Of a stretch of 64,000 nt of DNA, positions 31,759 to 40,872 are shown piece by piece. The DNA is from UBA7446 sp965657545 (lineage in GTDB: Bacteria; Bacteroidota; Bacteroidia; Flavobacteriales; Flavobacteriaceae). Positions within the stretch are counted from its first letter, which is position 1, and each line of letters opens with the position of its first letter. The stretch lies in contig CBFHOG010000009.1 in NCBI GenBank assembly GCA_965657545.1, forward strand, positions 23,913 to 87,912. The letters are read 5' to 3'. Made by a program: the position numbers and the translations under genes. The notes below the pieces were generated by a model. It saw only the letters and a list, made by a program, of their open reading frames with translations, ran no database searches and was not told where the DNA came from.

Positions 31759-32583
31759 ATGGAACCAAAAATTGCCATACAAGGAATCAGAGGCTCGTAC
31801 CACCACGAGGTGGCCGCGCAGTTGTTTGGCACAGCCGTAGCATTAGACGAATGTTTGTCGTTTGATGCCTTGGTGGCTTCGGTTACTTCGGGTGCCGTTA
31901 GCCACGGCGTTATGGCACTTGAAAATTCCATCGCTGGTTCTATTATTCCCAACTATGCCCTTATGGACAAAAACGACTTGCACATTGTTGCCGAGGCGTT
32001 TATCCGTATTGAGCATCAGCTTATGGCACTGCCAGGTACAAAAATTGAAGACCTCACAGAAGTGGCTTCGCATCCTATGGCGTTGTTGCAATGCAAAGAC
32101 TTTTTTGCTACCCAACCGCACATCAAACTCATAGAAGACGCCGATACGGCGGAGGTTGCCCAACGCATTGCCGAAAAGCACATCAGCGGTTTGGGTGCTA
32201 TTGCTTCCAAAATTGCTGCCCAGCTTTATGGTTTAGATATTGTTGCGCCTAACATTCACAGCATTGCCAACAATGCCACACGCTTTGTAGTGGTCAAAAC
32301 AGCAGCAAATACGTCTGAAGATATCGATAAGGCATCCATAAAATTTGTGTTAGATCACAAACGTGGAAGCTTGGCTGCGGTACTTAATGTACTCAGCGAT
32401 TGTAAGCTCAACCTAACTAAAATTCAGTCCATGCCTGTGGTAGAAACGCCGTGGAAATACTCCTTTTTTGTAGATGTTACGTTTGATGAAGTAGCTTTTT
32501 ACACCAAAGCGATACAGCTATTGGAAATCATGACAGAATCGTTAAAAGTATTGGGAACCTATAAAAATCAACTGAACGCATGA
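31759..32583 (+). CDS. pheA: Prephenate dehydratase
   Basis: Converts prephenate to phenylpyruvate in Phe synthesis. About 274 residues, monofunctional: a dehydratase domain (KIAIQGIRGSYHHEVAAQLF, GVMALENSIAGSIIPNYALM, and NNATRFVVV with the catalytic Thr-Arg) followed by a C-terminal ACT regulatory domain (KRGSLAAVLNVLSDCKLNLT). The start is placed at MEPKIAIQG because the in-frame ATG at 31732 abuts the attenuator T-run and adds nine atypical residues. Chorismate mutase activity is supplied by the DAHPS fusion three genes downstream. It overlaps the next gene by 4 bp. Confidence 0.95.
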   Translation: MEPKIAIQGIRGSYHHEVAAQLFGTAVALDECLSFDALVASVTSGAVSHGVMALENSIAGSIIPNYALMDKNDLHIVAEAFIRIEHQLMALPGTKIEDLTEVASHPMALLQCKDFFATQPHIKLIEDADTAEVAQRIAEKHISGLGAIASKIAAQLYGLDIVAPNIHSIANNATRFVVVKTAANTSEDIDKASIKFVLDHKRGSLAAVLNVLSDCKLNLTKIQSMPVVETPWKYSFFVDVTFDEVAFYTKAIQLLEIMTESLKVLGTYKNQLNA

Positions 32584-33728
32584 AACCTGCCAATAGATTA
32601 AATAGCGTTCAAGAATACTACTTCTCTCGCAAGCTACGCGAAGTGCGTGGCCTTGTGGCAAATGGGAAGGATATCATCAATATGGGTATTGGAAGTCCAG
32701 ACCTTGCGCCACCGCAAGAAGTGGTGGAGGCACTAACGCAGAGCCTTTCGCAACCCACGGCACACAAATATCAAAGCTACCAAGGTACGCCCAAGCTGCG
32801 TCAAACCATTGCAAGCTACTACCAAACGTTTTTTGGTGTTTCACTAAATCCCGAAAATGAAGTGCTTCCGCTTATGGGGTCTAAAGAAGGGATTATGCAC
32901 GTGTCTATGGCGTTCCTAAACGAAGGCGATGGCGTATTGATTCCCAATCCGGGATACCCAACCTATGCTTCGGTAACGGAGTTGGTAGGTGCGCGCGCCG
33001 TTCCATATACATTAAGTACGGCCAACGATTGGTTGCCAGATTTGGAGGCGCTTGAAAAATTAGATTTGTCTGGCGTAAAATTGATGTGGATCAACTACCC
33101 ACACATGCCTACCGGAGCAAAAGCCACCTTGGATATTTTCAAGGAGCTAATTGCCTTTGCGACCAAACACGATATTCTTATTATCAACGATAATCCGTAT
33201 GCGCATATTCTTAGCGACACCCCGCTAAGTTTACTCGCCGTTGAAGGGGCAGATAAGGTTGCGTTGGAGTTTCAATCGTTAAGCAAGGCGTACAATATGG
33301 CAGGCTGGCGCGTGGGAATGGTATGCGGAAATGCAGACCTAATCACACAGGTGTTAAAGGTGAAAAGCAATATGGACTCAGGGATGTTTTTTGGCATTCA
33401 GCAAGGCGCTATGGCAGCCTTAAACCAACGTTCAGACTGGTTCGCGCAGATAAATGACGTGTATCAAAAACGTCGTGAGTGGGTGTGGAAAATCGCAGAT
33501 GCGCTGAATACCACCTACCAAAAAGATACAGCCGGTATGTTTGTTTGGGCAAAATTGCCCGAAGGCGCAGCAGACAGCGAATCCTATATCGATGCCTTGT
33601 TGCACGAGCATGGTATTTTTATTGCACCCGGAACCATATTTGGTACGGCAGGCGAAGGCTATATCCGTTTTTCGCTTTGCGTTTCCGAAGAAAGAATTAA
33701 AGAAGCATTAAACCGAATTACGTTATGA
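32580..33728 (+). CDS. PLP-dependent aromatic/aspartate-type aminotransferase
   Basis: A class I aminotransferase of 382 residues that probably transaminates phenylpyruvate and hydroxyphenylpyruvate or prephenate. It has NMGIGSPDLAPPQEVVEAL, YQSYQGTPKLRQTIASYY, the INYPHMPTGAKAT loop, the DNPYAH segment (Asp to PLP nitrogen) and the Schiff-base motif SLSKAYNMAGWRVG. Most relatives read NYPNNPTG; here it is NYPHMPTG. It is enclosed between pheA and tyrA with 4-bp overlaps on both sides. Confidence 0.92.
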   Translation: MKPANRLNSVQEYYFSRKLREVRGLVANGKDIINMGIGSPDLAPPQEVVEALTQSLSQPTAHKYQSYQGTPKLRQTIASYYQTFFGVSLNPENEVLPLMGSKEGIMHVSMAFLNEGDGVLIPNPGYPTYASVTELVGARAVPYTLSTANDWLPDLEALEKLDLSGVKLMWINYPHMPTGAKATLDIFKELIAFATKHDILIINDNPYAHILSDTPLSLLAVEGADKVALEFQSLSKAYNMAGWRVGMVCGNADLITQVLKVKSNMDSGMFFGIQQGAMAALNQRSDWFAQINDVYQKRREWVWKIADALNTTYQKDTAGMFVWAKLPEGAADSESYIDALLHEHGIFIAPGTIFGTAGEGYIRFSLCVSEERIKEALNRITL

Positions 33729-34570
33729 AAGTCAATTTTGTAGGGATCGGATTAATGAATGGGTCGCTTTCGTTGGATTTACAACGACTTTTTCCAAACG
33801 TGCTTTTGGAAGGCATCAGCCGAAAAGAGACCACGCTTGACCGTGCTATGGCGCTCGGGCTTATTCATCAAAAAGGTACATTAGACAGCATTGAAAATGC
33901 GGAAATGGTGTTTGTTTCTATCCCCGTTGAAGCAATTACAAAGCTGCTTCCGCAAATTTTAGATAAGGTAGGCGAGAACACCTTGGTGGTGGATTTTGGA
34001 TCGACCAAAACAGCCATTTGCGAAGCGGTAGCCACACACCCAAAACGCGATCAGTTTTTGGCAGCACACCCCATTGCGGGTACCGAGTTTTCAGGCCCCG
34101 ATGCGGCGATTTCAAATTTATATGACGGTAAGACGATGATGCTTTGTGAAGCAACACGCACCCGCCCAGATTTGTTGCAACGCGCCGAAAATCTTTTAAA
34201 AGAACTCAATATGGTGGTGCGTCATATGGACCCCGTTGCGCACGATAGGCACATTGCCTATGTGTCGCATTTGTCGCACATCACCTCATTTATGCTTGGA
34301 AAAACGGTCTTGGAAAAAGAAACCGATGAGCAAAACATCTTTGATATGGCAGGTAGTGGATTTGCGTCCACGGTACGCCTTGCTAAAAGTTCACCCGAAA
34401 TGTGGATGCCCATTTTTTTACAAAACAAGGATAACGTTTTGGAAACACTAAATGAGTACATTTCCAACCTGAATGCCTTCAAAGAAAAACTTGAAGTAGA
34501 AGCAGTGGAAGAGCTGCTTGCCGAAATGAAAGATATTAATAGAATAAAATCAATATTAAAACACAATTAA
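33725..34570 (+). CDS. tyrA: Prephenate dehydrogenase
   Basis: Oxidatively decarboxylates prephenate (or arogenate) for Tyr synthesis. 281 residues: an NAD(P)-binding domain starting VNFVGIGLMNGSLSLDLQRL, ADMVFVSIPVEAI-type strand, VVDFGSTKTAICEAV, AHPIAGTEFSGPDAAISNLY, then the helical domain with HDRHIAYVSHLSHITSFMLG. No chorismate mutase or ACT domain is fused. It overlaps the aminotransferase by 4 bp. Confidence 0.94.
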   Translation: MKVNFVGIGLMNGSLSLDLQRLFPNVLLEGISRKETTLDRAMALGLIHQKGTLDSIENAEMVFVSIPVEAITKLLPQILDKVGENTLVVDFGSTKTAICEAVATHPKRDQFLAAHPIAGTEFSGPDAAISNLYDGKTMMLCEATRTRPDLLQRAENLLKELNMVVRHMDPVAHDRHIAYVSHLSHITSFMLGKTVLEKETDEQNIFDMAGSGFASTVRLAKSSPEMWMPIFLQNKDNVLETLNEYISNLNAFKEKLEVEAVEELLAEMKDINRIKSILKHN

Positions 34571-34578
34571 ATACAACC

Positions 34579-35661
34579 ATGGAGAATAACCCGAAAATGC
34601 GCCAATGGCTCAACGACTTTGAGCTTGATCATCCGCTCGTAATTGCAGGACCTTGTAGCGCTGAAACTGAAGAACAAGTGCTAAAAATAGCACATCAACT
34701 TAAAGATACAGACGCTACTGCTTTTCGCGCAGGTATTTGGAAGCCAAGAACCCGACCCGGAAACTTTGAGGGCGTTGGTGCTATTGGACTAAAATGGCTA
34801 CAACGTGTAAAGGAAGAAACAGGAATGCTTACTTGTACTGAAGTTGCCAATCGCGCCCACGTACAACTGGCGTTAGAGCATGATATTGATATCCTATGGA
34901 TTGGCGCACGCTCAACGGTTAGCCCGTTTATTGTGCAAGAAATTGCCGATGCGCTTGAAGGCACAGATAAAATTGTATTGGTCAAAAACCCTGTAAATCC
35001 AGACTTGTCTTTATGGCTAGGCGGGATTGAGCGCTTATACACCGCCAATATCAAAAATCTTGGGGTTATCCACAGAGGATTCTCTGCCTATGAGAAAACA
35101 AAATACCGCAACAATCCAGAGTGGCAAATCGTAGTGGAACTGCAAAACCGTTTCCCTGATTTACCGCTTATTTGTGATCCGTCGCATATTGCCGGCCGTC
35201 GTGATATTCTTCAAGACATTTGCCAAACCGCATTGGATTTGAATTTTGATGGATTGATGGTGGAAACACACTGGGATCCGGACAATGCTTGGAGTGATGC
35301 TGCACAGCAAATCACACCAGACACCTTGGTTAAAATGATGGAAGACTTGAAAATCCGCAAAGAAACCGATGACGATGCCGATTACAAAAACAAACTCAAC
35401 ACATTACGTACGCAAATTGACGTTATTGACGCAGGTTTGTTGGAAAGCTTAAGTAAGCGTATGAAAATCGCGAATGAAATTGGGGAACTCAAAAAGGCTC
35501 ATAACGTGGCGGTATTGCAATCGAAGCGTTGGAATGAAATTTTGGGTAAAATGATTTTAGACGGCGATGAAAAAGGGCTTAGTGAAGAATTCATTCTAAG
35601 AATCTTTAAGGCGATTCACCAAGAATCGATCAATCACCAAGATCAGATTATTAACGGTTAA
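34579..35661 (+). CDS. Bifunctional DAHP synthase / chorismate mutase
   Basis: 360 residues joining two shikimate-pathway activities. The N-terminal domain (about 1-260) is DAHP synthase (VIAGPCSAETEEQVL, GIWKPRTRPGNFEGVGA, CDPSHIAGRRDILQD, ETHWDPDNAWSDAAQQ). The C-terminal domain (about 270-355) is an AroQ-type chorismate mutase (LNTLRTQIDVIDAGLLESLS, KRMKIANEIGELKK). In related enzymes the mutase domain also serves as the allosteric site that inhibits DAHP synthase. It supplies prephenate for pheA and tyrA, so the first and branch-point steps share one transcript under the pheA attenuator. Confidence 0.95.
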   Translation: MENNPKMRQWLNDFELDHPLVIAGPCSAETEEQVLKIAHQLKDTDATAFRAGIWKPRTRPGNFEGVGAIGLKWLQRVKEETGMLTCTEVANRAHVQLALEHDIDILWIGARSTVSPFIVQEIADALEGTDKIVLVKNPVNPDLSLWLGGIERLYTANIKNLGVIHRGFSAYEKTKYRNNPEWQIVVELQNRFPDLPLICDPSHIAGRRDILQDICQTALDLNFDGLMVETHWDPDNAWSDAAQQITPDTLVKMMEDLKIRKETDDDADYKNKLNTLRTQIDVIDAGLLESLSKRMKIANEIGELKKAHNVAVLQSKRWNEILGKMILDGDEKGLSEEFILRIFKAIHQESINHQDQIING

Positions 35662-35695
35662 TGCGTATAAACCAAAAATCCGTTAATTTGGCTGT

Positions 35696-36643
35696 ATGAC
35701 AGGAGTCGTGTACAAATCAACGGGTAGTTGGTATCACATAAAAGATGCCCAGGGGAAACTAATCCCCTGTCGCATCAAGGGTAAGTTCCGCATTGAAGGA
35801 CTCACAAGTACCAGTCCTGTTGCCGTGGGCGATGTCGTTGACGCTACCATTAAAGACACGCAAGACGGCCCACAAGGGGTGATTACCACTATTCACGAGC
35901 GTAAGAACTATATCGTGCGTAAATCTGTGAATCTGTCCAAGCAAATTCACATTATTGCAGCCAATATCGACTGTGCTTTTTTGTTGGTTACGCTGAATAA
36001 TCCCATAACCTATCCTGCCTTTATTGATCGTTTTTTGGCTACTGCCGAAGCCTATGAAATTGAAACGGTATTGTTGTTCAACAAGGAAGACACCTACAGC
36101 GATGATGAGTCTGAGCAAATTCAGGCGTTAAAAGAAATGTATAGCAAAATTGGTTATACCTGTTTGGAAATTTCTGCGCTAAAGGGGATTAATTTAGACA
36201 GCGTTAAGGGCTGGATGAAAGGGAAAACCTGTATGCTTTCGGGGCATAGCGGGGTTGGAAAATCTACGCTCATCAACAGCTTAGCACCAGGGTTAAATAT
36301 TAAGACAGCGGAAATTTCTGCGCAGCACGCGCAAGGGCAGCATACCACCACTTTTGCAGAAATGCATGATTTGGATTTTGGTGCGCGAATAGTTGATACA
36401 CCGGGCATTCGTGGTTTTGGGATAGTCAATATGGAACAAGAAGAAATTGGTGATTATTTCCGTGAATTTTTTGAACGTAAAGAAAACTGCAAGTTTAACA
36501 ACTGCCTTCACCTTGAAGAGCCCAAATGTGCCATTAAAGCAGGAGTAGCCTCGGGTGAAATTGCCGCTTCTCGTTACAAAAGCTATGCGCAGATAATGGC
36601 AGGTGATGAGGCGCAGTATCGCACAGATTTTTGGGACGTATGA
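35696..36643 (+). CDS. rsgA: Ribosome small-subunit GTPase RsgA
   Basis: A circularly permuted GTPase that assists late 30S maturation. 315 residues: N-terminal OB fold (VYKSTGSWYHIKDAQGKLIP), then motifs in permuted order G4 (LFNKED), G1 (LSGHSGVGKSTLINSL) and G3 (DTPGIRGFG). A C-terminal zinc knuckle follows, CKFNNCLHLEEPKCAI, with Cys, His and Cys ligands. It follows the DAHPS fusion by 34 bp and overlaps dtd by 4 bp. Confidence 0.96.
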   Translation: MTGVVYKSTGSWYHIKDAQGKLIPCRIKGKFRIEGLTSTSPVAVGDVVDATIKDTQDGPQGVITTIHERKNYIVRKSVNLSKQIHIIAANIDCAFLLVTLNNPITYPAFIDRFLATAEAYEIETVLLFNKEDTYSDDESEQIQALKEMYSKIGYTCLEISALKGINLDSVKGWMKGKTCMLSGHSGVGKSTLINSLAPGLNIKTAEISAQHAQGQHTTTFAEMHDLDFGARIVDTPGIRGFGIVNMEQEEIGDYFREFFERKENCKFNNCLHLEEPKCAIKAGVASGEIAASRYKSYAQIMAGDEAQYRTDFWDV

Positions 36644-37095
36644 GAGCTGTATTACAACGTGTTTCAAAAGCACAAGTTACCGCAAATAAAACGCATGTGC
36701 AGCGTATTGGCAACGGACTTGTTGTGTTGCTGGGCATCACCCACACAGACCTTCCTGAAGATGTAGATTGGCTTATTCAAAAAATAGTCAATATGCGCAT
36801 ATTTAACGACGAAAATGCTGTGATGAACAAAAGCGTTCTTGATGTCGGAGGCGAGCTGCTCGTGGTAAGTCAGTTTACTCTTTTTGCGCAAACCAAAAAA
36901 GGGAACAGACCCTCATATAGCGAAGCAGCAAAGCACGATATAGCAGTGCCTTTGTATGACATGTTTTTAGAAAAAGCGGCTTTGACAATGGGAAAACCCA
37001 TACAGTGCGGTATTTTTGGTGCAGACATGCAAATCGATTTGGTAAACGATGGTCCCGTGACGATTATAATAGATTCAAAAAATAGAGATTTATGA
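36640..37095 (+). CDS. dtd: D-aminoacyl-tRNA deacylase
   Basis: Removes D-amino acids mischarged onto tRNA. About 151 residues from MRAVLQRVSKAQVTANK, which overlaps the rsgA stop (ATGA). The family signatures SQFTLFAQTKKGNRPSY and the C-terminal cross-subunit motif NDGPVTIIIDSKN are present. Starting from the TTG nine bases upstream would add three non-conserved residues. D-Tyr-tRNA is the classical substrate, which fits the aromatic operon context. Confidence 0.96.
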   Translation: MRAVLQRVSKAQVTANKTHVQRIGNGLVVLLGITHTDLPEDVDWLIQKIVNMRIFNDENAVMNKSVLDVGGELLVVSQFTLFAQTKKGNRPSYSEAAKHDIAVPLYDMFLEKAALTMGKPIQCGIFGADMQIDLVNDGPVTIIIDSKNRDL

Positions 37096-37421
37096 ACATT
37101 CAAGATGCACAAAAAGCGGTAGATGCTTGGATTAAAACCCATGGCGTACGTTATTTCAACGAACTCACCAATATGGCACAGCTTACCGAAGAGGTTGGAG
37201 AAGTTGCCCGTATTATTGCACGCAGATATGGAGAGCAATCCGAAAAAGAAAGCGACAAGGACAAGGACTTAGGCGAAGAATTGGCCGATGTACTTTTTGT
37301 GTTATTGTGTTTGGCAAATCAAACCGATACCGATTTACAAGCAGCTTTTGATCGCAAATTAGAAATCAAAACCCAACGTGACCACGAGCGTCATCATAAC
37401 AATCCAAAACTTCGTTCATGA
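37092..37421 (+). CDS. MazG-like nucleotide pyrophosphohydrolase
   Basis: A 109-residue all-helical NTP-pyrophosphatase-like protein. The metal-binding motif EEVGEVARIIARRYGEQ and the later DLGEELADVLFVLLCLA give the ExxE and ExxD acids of the MazG fold. Its likely role is house-cleaning of nucleotides; the substrate is unknown. It overlaps dtd and aroA by 4 bp each. Confidence 0.9.
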   Translation: MNIQDAQKAVDAWIKTHGVRYFNELTNMAQLTEEVGEVARIIARRYGEQSEKESDKDKDLGEELADVLFVLLCLANQTDTDLQAAFDRKLEIKTQRDHERHHNNPKLRS

Positions 37422-38638
37422 GCACCCTGCGCCTAACGCATCCATCAAAACAACTTTCAGGAAACTGTACCATTACAGGATCAAAAAGTGAGTCAAATCG
37501 CTTGCTTATCCTTCAAGCATTATTTCCAGAATTGGAGCTTCAAAACCTATCAAATTCAGATGACACGCAAGCCATGACGTGCGGCTTATCATCTGCAGAA
37601 GAAACAATTGATATTGGCCATGCAGGAACGACTATGCGTTTTTTAACCTCCTATTTTGCGACTTCCCCAGGTGCCGAAAAGATTTTAACAGGCTCAAAGC
37701 GCATGCAAGAGCGTCCTATCAAAATTTTAGTTGACGCATTGCGCGCCATTGGCGCTGATATTGAATATGTCAAAAATGAAGGCTATCCGCCTTTACGCAT
37801 TTCAGGCAAAAAAATCACAATTGATAGCGTAGAATTGGCTGCCAATGTGAGTAGCCAATATATTACCTCTTTGATGCTAATCGCACCCAGCTTACCAAAA
37901 GGATTAACCATTCATTTGGTGGGTGAGATTACATCTATTCCATACATCAACATGACCTGCTCGTTGTTGCAGAAAGTGGGTGTTCAGGCAATATTTGAAG
38001 GACAAACCATTCAAGTTTTTAAGCAAGATAAAATTGCGCCCAAGACAGTTGAAGTGGAGTCCGATTGGAGTTCAGCATCTTATCATTTTAGCATGGCTGC
38101 TTTGGCAGATAACGCTCAAATTTCCATAAAAAATTACGTCTCCGATAGCCTGCAGGGCGATAGTGTATTGGTAGAAATCTATGAGCAAATGGGCGTATCC
38201 TCAAGTTTTGATGGCAATACCTTGCACCTAAAAAACAACGGCGAGGTACAATCTCATATTACACTTGACTTGGTTAAAGCACCTGATATTGCGCAAACCA
38301 TAGCTGTAACTTGTTTTGGATTGGGTATTTCTTGTGATTTAACAGGACTGCATACGCTGAAAATTAAGGAAACAGACCGTTTGGTGGCACTTGATACAGA
38401 GCTTAGTAAGCTCGGCGCAGACATTCGTGTAACCAATGATTCATTGCATTTGGCAGCACACAAAAAATCAATTAACGAAGATGTTGCGATTGACACTTAT
38501 CACGACCACCGTATGGCCATGGCATTTGCACCTTTGGGAATCAAGGTGCCAATTTATATAAATGACGCTGATGTGGTGAGTAAATCCTACCCCACTTTTT
38601 GGGATGATCTTCGTAGTTTGGGGTTTTCTATTATTTAA
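37418..38638 (+). CDS. aroA: 3-phosphoshikimate 1-carboxyvinyltransferase (EPSP synthase)
   Basis: Transfers enolpyruvyl from PEP to shikimate-3-phosphate. 406 residues with TGSKSESNRLLILQAL (substrate Lys/Ser/Arg), IGHAGTTMRFLTSYFA (the usual NAGT reads HAGT), SQYITSLMLIAPSLP, the LKIKETDRLVALDTELSKLG segment and DTYHDHRMAMAFAPLG. It is the last gene of the attenuator-controlled operon, with no obvious terminator before the queA promoter. Confidence 0.95.
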   Translation: MSTLRLTHPSKQLSGNCTITGSKSESNRLLILQALFPELELQNLSNSDDTQAMTCGLSSAEETIDIGHAGTTMRFLTSYFATSPGAEKILTGSKRMQERPIKILVDALRAIGADIEYVKNEGYPPLRISGKKITIDSVELAANVSSQYITSLMLIAPSLPKGLTIHLVGEITSIPYINMTCSLLQKVGVQAIFEGQTIQVFKQDKIAPKTVEVESDWSSASYHFSMAALADNAQISIKNYVSDSLQGDSVLVEIYEQMGVSSSFDGNTLHLKNNGEVQSHITLDLVKAPDIAQTIAVTCFGLGISCDLTGLHTLKIKETDRLVALDTELSKLGADIRVTNDSLHLAAHKKSINEDVAIDTYHDHRMAMAFAPLGIKVPIYINDADVVSKSYPTFWDDLRSLGFSII

Positions 38639-38660
38639 ATTAAATAAAAAGGCAAAATCC

Positions 38661-38692
38661 TTGACAACCCCCCTATTCAGATAGTATATTTG
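38661..38692 (+). promoter_or_regulatory. Promoter of queA
   Basis: TTG at 38661-38663 and TATATTTG at 38685-38692 with a 21-bp spacer. The box ends 18 bp before the queA ATG. It separates a queA-rlmN unit from the aromatic operon. Confidence 0.65.
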
Positions 38693-38710
38693 CGCCTTTC
38701 TTAATAATAT

Positions 38711-39760
38711 ATGAAACTCTCACACTTTAATTTTGACCTCCCCGAAGATCTATTAGCCGAAAACCCAGCTGAGCACCGCGACGAGTCCAAGCTTATGGTG
38801 TTGCACCGCGAAACACAAACCATTGAGCACAAGCAATTCAAAGACATCACTGATTATTTTGATGAAGGTGATGTGATGGTGCTTAACAACACCAAGGTTT
38901 TTCCTGCACGATTGATGGGAAACAAAGAAAAAACAGGAGCTAAAATTGAAGTTTTTTTACTTAGAGAACTAAACAAAGAACAACGCCTTTGGGATGTGTT
39001 GGTTGACCCAGCACGTAAAATCCGAATTGGAAATAAACTCTACTTTGGCAACGACGAAACGCTTGTTGCGGAGGTTATTGACAACACCACTTCTAGAGGG
39101 CGAACACTGCGTTTTTTGTTTGATGGTAGTTATGACGAGTTCCGTACAAAGTTGAAGAAACTTGGGCAAACACCACTTCCCAAATATATTAAAAGACCAG
39201 AAGAAAGTTTTGATCGCGAACGTTATCAAACCATTTATGCCAAACACGAAGGTGCAGTAGCGGCACCTACAGCTGGCCTTCACTTTTCAAAGCACGTATT
39301 AAAGCGCCTTGAAATCAAAGGGGTTGATTTGGCAGAAATAACCCTCCACGTTGGTTTGGGAACCTTTAATCCTGTTGAAGTGGAGGATTTATCTAAACAC
39401 AAAATGGATTCCGAGGAGTTGATAATTGACGATAATGCTGCGGCACTTGTAAATCGTGCTAAAGCAGCAGGTAGTCGTGTGTGTGCTATTGGGACTACTT
39501 CCATGCGCGCTGTTGAAACCTCCGTTTCGTCCAGTAATATGCTAAATCCATATCAAGGATGGACCCATAAATTTATTTTCCCTCCCTATGATTTTAAAAT
39601 TGGAGATGCATTAGTAACCAATTTTCACTTACCAAAATCTACGTTACTTATGATGGTTTCTGCCTTTGCGGGTCATGATTTTATCAAAAAAGCCTATGCC
39701 GAGGCGATAAGTCACAAGTATCGCTTTTACTCTTATGGAGATGCGATGCTTATTTTATAG
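38711..39760 (+). CDS. queA: S-adenosylmethionine:tRNA ribosyltransferase-isomerase
   Basis: Adds the ribosyl part of SAM to preQ1-tRNA in queuosine synthesis. 349 residues with FDLPEDLLAENPAEHRDESK, VMVLNNTKVFPARLMGNKEK, RYQTIYAKHEGAVAAPTAGL and LHVGLGTFNPVEVEDLSKHK. The length is normal. It uses the SAM made by metK. It lies 6 bp before rlmN. Confidence 0.97.
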   Translation: MKLSHFNFDLPEDLLAENPAEHRDESKLMVLHRETQTIEHKQFKDITDYFDEGDVMVLNNTKVFPARLMGNKEKTGAKIEVFLLRELNKEQRLWDVLVDPARKIRIGNKLYFGNDETLVAEVIDNTTSRGRTLRFLFDGSYDEFRTKLKKLGQTPLPKYIKRPEESFDRERYQTIYAKHEGAVAAPTAGLHFSKHVLKRLEIKGVDLAEITLHVGLGTFNPVEVEDLSKHKMDSEELIIDDNAAALVNRAKAAGSRVCAIGTTSMRAVETSVSSSNMLNPYQGWTHKFIFPPYDFKIGDALVTNFHLPKSTLLMMVSAFAGHDFIKKAYAEAISHKYRFYSYGDAMLIL

Positions 39761-39766
39761 CCATTT

Positions 39767-40813
39767 ATGAGCGACGTTCGGAAAGATATTCGCCGGCGTA
39801 GCAAAGAAGAACTTCGTTCCTTTTTTGTAGAACATGGTGCACCTGCATTTCATGGTAATCAGGTATATGAGTGGTTGTGGCAAAAAGCGATTACGGATTT
39901 TTCACATATGACCAATCTTTCCAAGGCGCATCGTGCATTGCTTTCAAAGTACTTTAGTATCAATCACACCGATATTGCACAAGTACAGAAAAGTGATGAC
40001 GGCACCATGAAAAATGCCGTTCGGCTACATGATGGTAAAGTGGTAGAGTCTGTTTTAATCCCTACGGAAACGCGCTCAACAGCCTGTGTTTCCAGTCAAG
40101 TAGGATGCAGTTTAGACTGTTCTTTTTGCGCTACGGCACAACTAAAACGCATGCGCAACCTAAATCCAGACGAGATTTTTGACCAAGTTGCTACGCTCAA
40201 TAGACAAAGTTTGGAACACTTTAACAGGCCCTTGTCTAATATTGTTTTTATGGGAATGGGAGAACCTATGATGAACTATCCCAATGTGATAAAAGCCATT
40301 GAAAAAATTACCAGTACTGAAGGAATGGGGATGTCACCCCGACGTATTACCGTTTCCACTTCAGGAATTCCAAAGATGATTATAAAAATGGCAGATGAAC
40401 ACCCGCGGTTTAAACTTGCCGTTTCACTACATAGCGCTGTGGAAGAAACCCGCAACAAAATCATGCCTTTTAGCACAAATTTTCCACTCATTGCTTTAAA
40501 AGATTCCATTCAATATTGGTACTCTAAAACCAAGGAACGTGTAACCTATGAATATGTGGTATGGAAAAATATCAATGATACAGCAGATGAGGCAAAAGCC
40601 TTAGTGCGCTTTTGTAAGCACACGCCGTCTAAGGTAAATTTGATTGAATATAATCCAGTAGGAAACGATGTATTTGAACAAGCACATGATGACGCTATCG
40701 AACTTTATGTTTCCGAACTTTCAAAACACCAGATTCCAGTGACAATTCGTCGTTCGCGCGGTAAAGATATTGATGCTGCTTGTGGTCAATTGGCAAATAA
40801 ATCAACCATTTAA
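39767..40813 (+). CDS. rlmN: 23S rRNA/tRNA adenine-C2 methyltransferase RlmN
   Basis: Radical-SAM enzyme that methylates A2503 of 23S rRNA. 348 residues with the Cx3Cx2C cluster motif CSLDCSFCATAQLKRMRN, NIVFMGMGEPMMNYPNV and SPRRITVSTSGIPKMI. A C-terminal Cys near PVTIRRSRGKDIDAACGQL provides the second catalytic cysteine. It is co-directional with queA. Confidence 0.97.
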   Translation: MSDVRKDIRRRSKEELRSFFVEHGAPAFHGNQVYEWLWQKAITDFSHMTNLSKAHRALLSKYFSINHTDIAQVQKSDDGTMKNAVRLHDGKVVESVLIPTETRSTACVSSQVGCSLDCSFCATAQLKRMRNLNPDEIFDQVATLNRQSLEHFNRPLSNIVFMGMGEPMMNYPNVIKAIEKITSTEGMGMSPRRITVSTSGIPKMIIKMADEHPRFKLAVSLHSAVEETRNKIMPFSTNFPLIALKDSIQYWYSKTKERVTYEYVVWKNINDTADEAKALVRFCKHTPSKVNLIEYNPVGNDVFEQAHDDAIELYVSELSKHQIPVTIRRSRGKDIDAACGQLANKSTI

Positions 40814-40872
40814 AATTCAAAATCAGCGATTTAGCATATATCTAAAGCGTGAAATCGTATCTTTATGCCCCA

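Noticed and set aside
36293..36673. 126-residue reading frame on the minus strand inside rsgA
   Set aside because: It lies entirely antisense to a gene with intact GTPase motifs, has no recognisable domain and no promoter; treated as a shadow frame.
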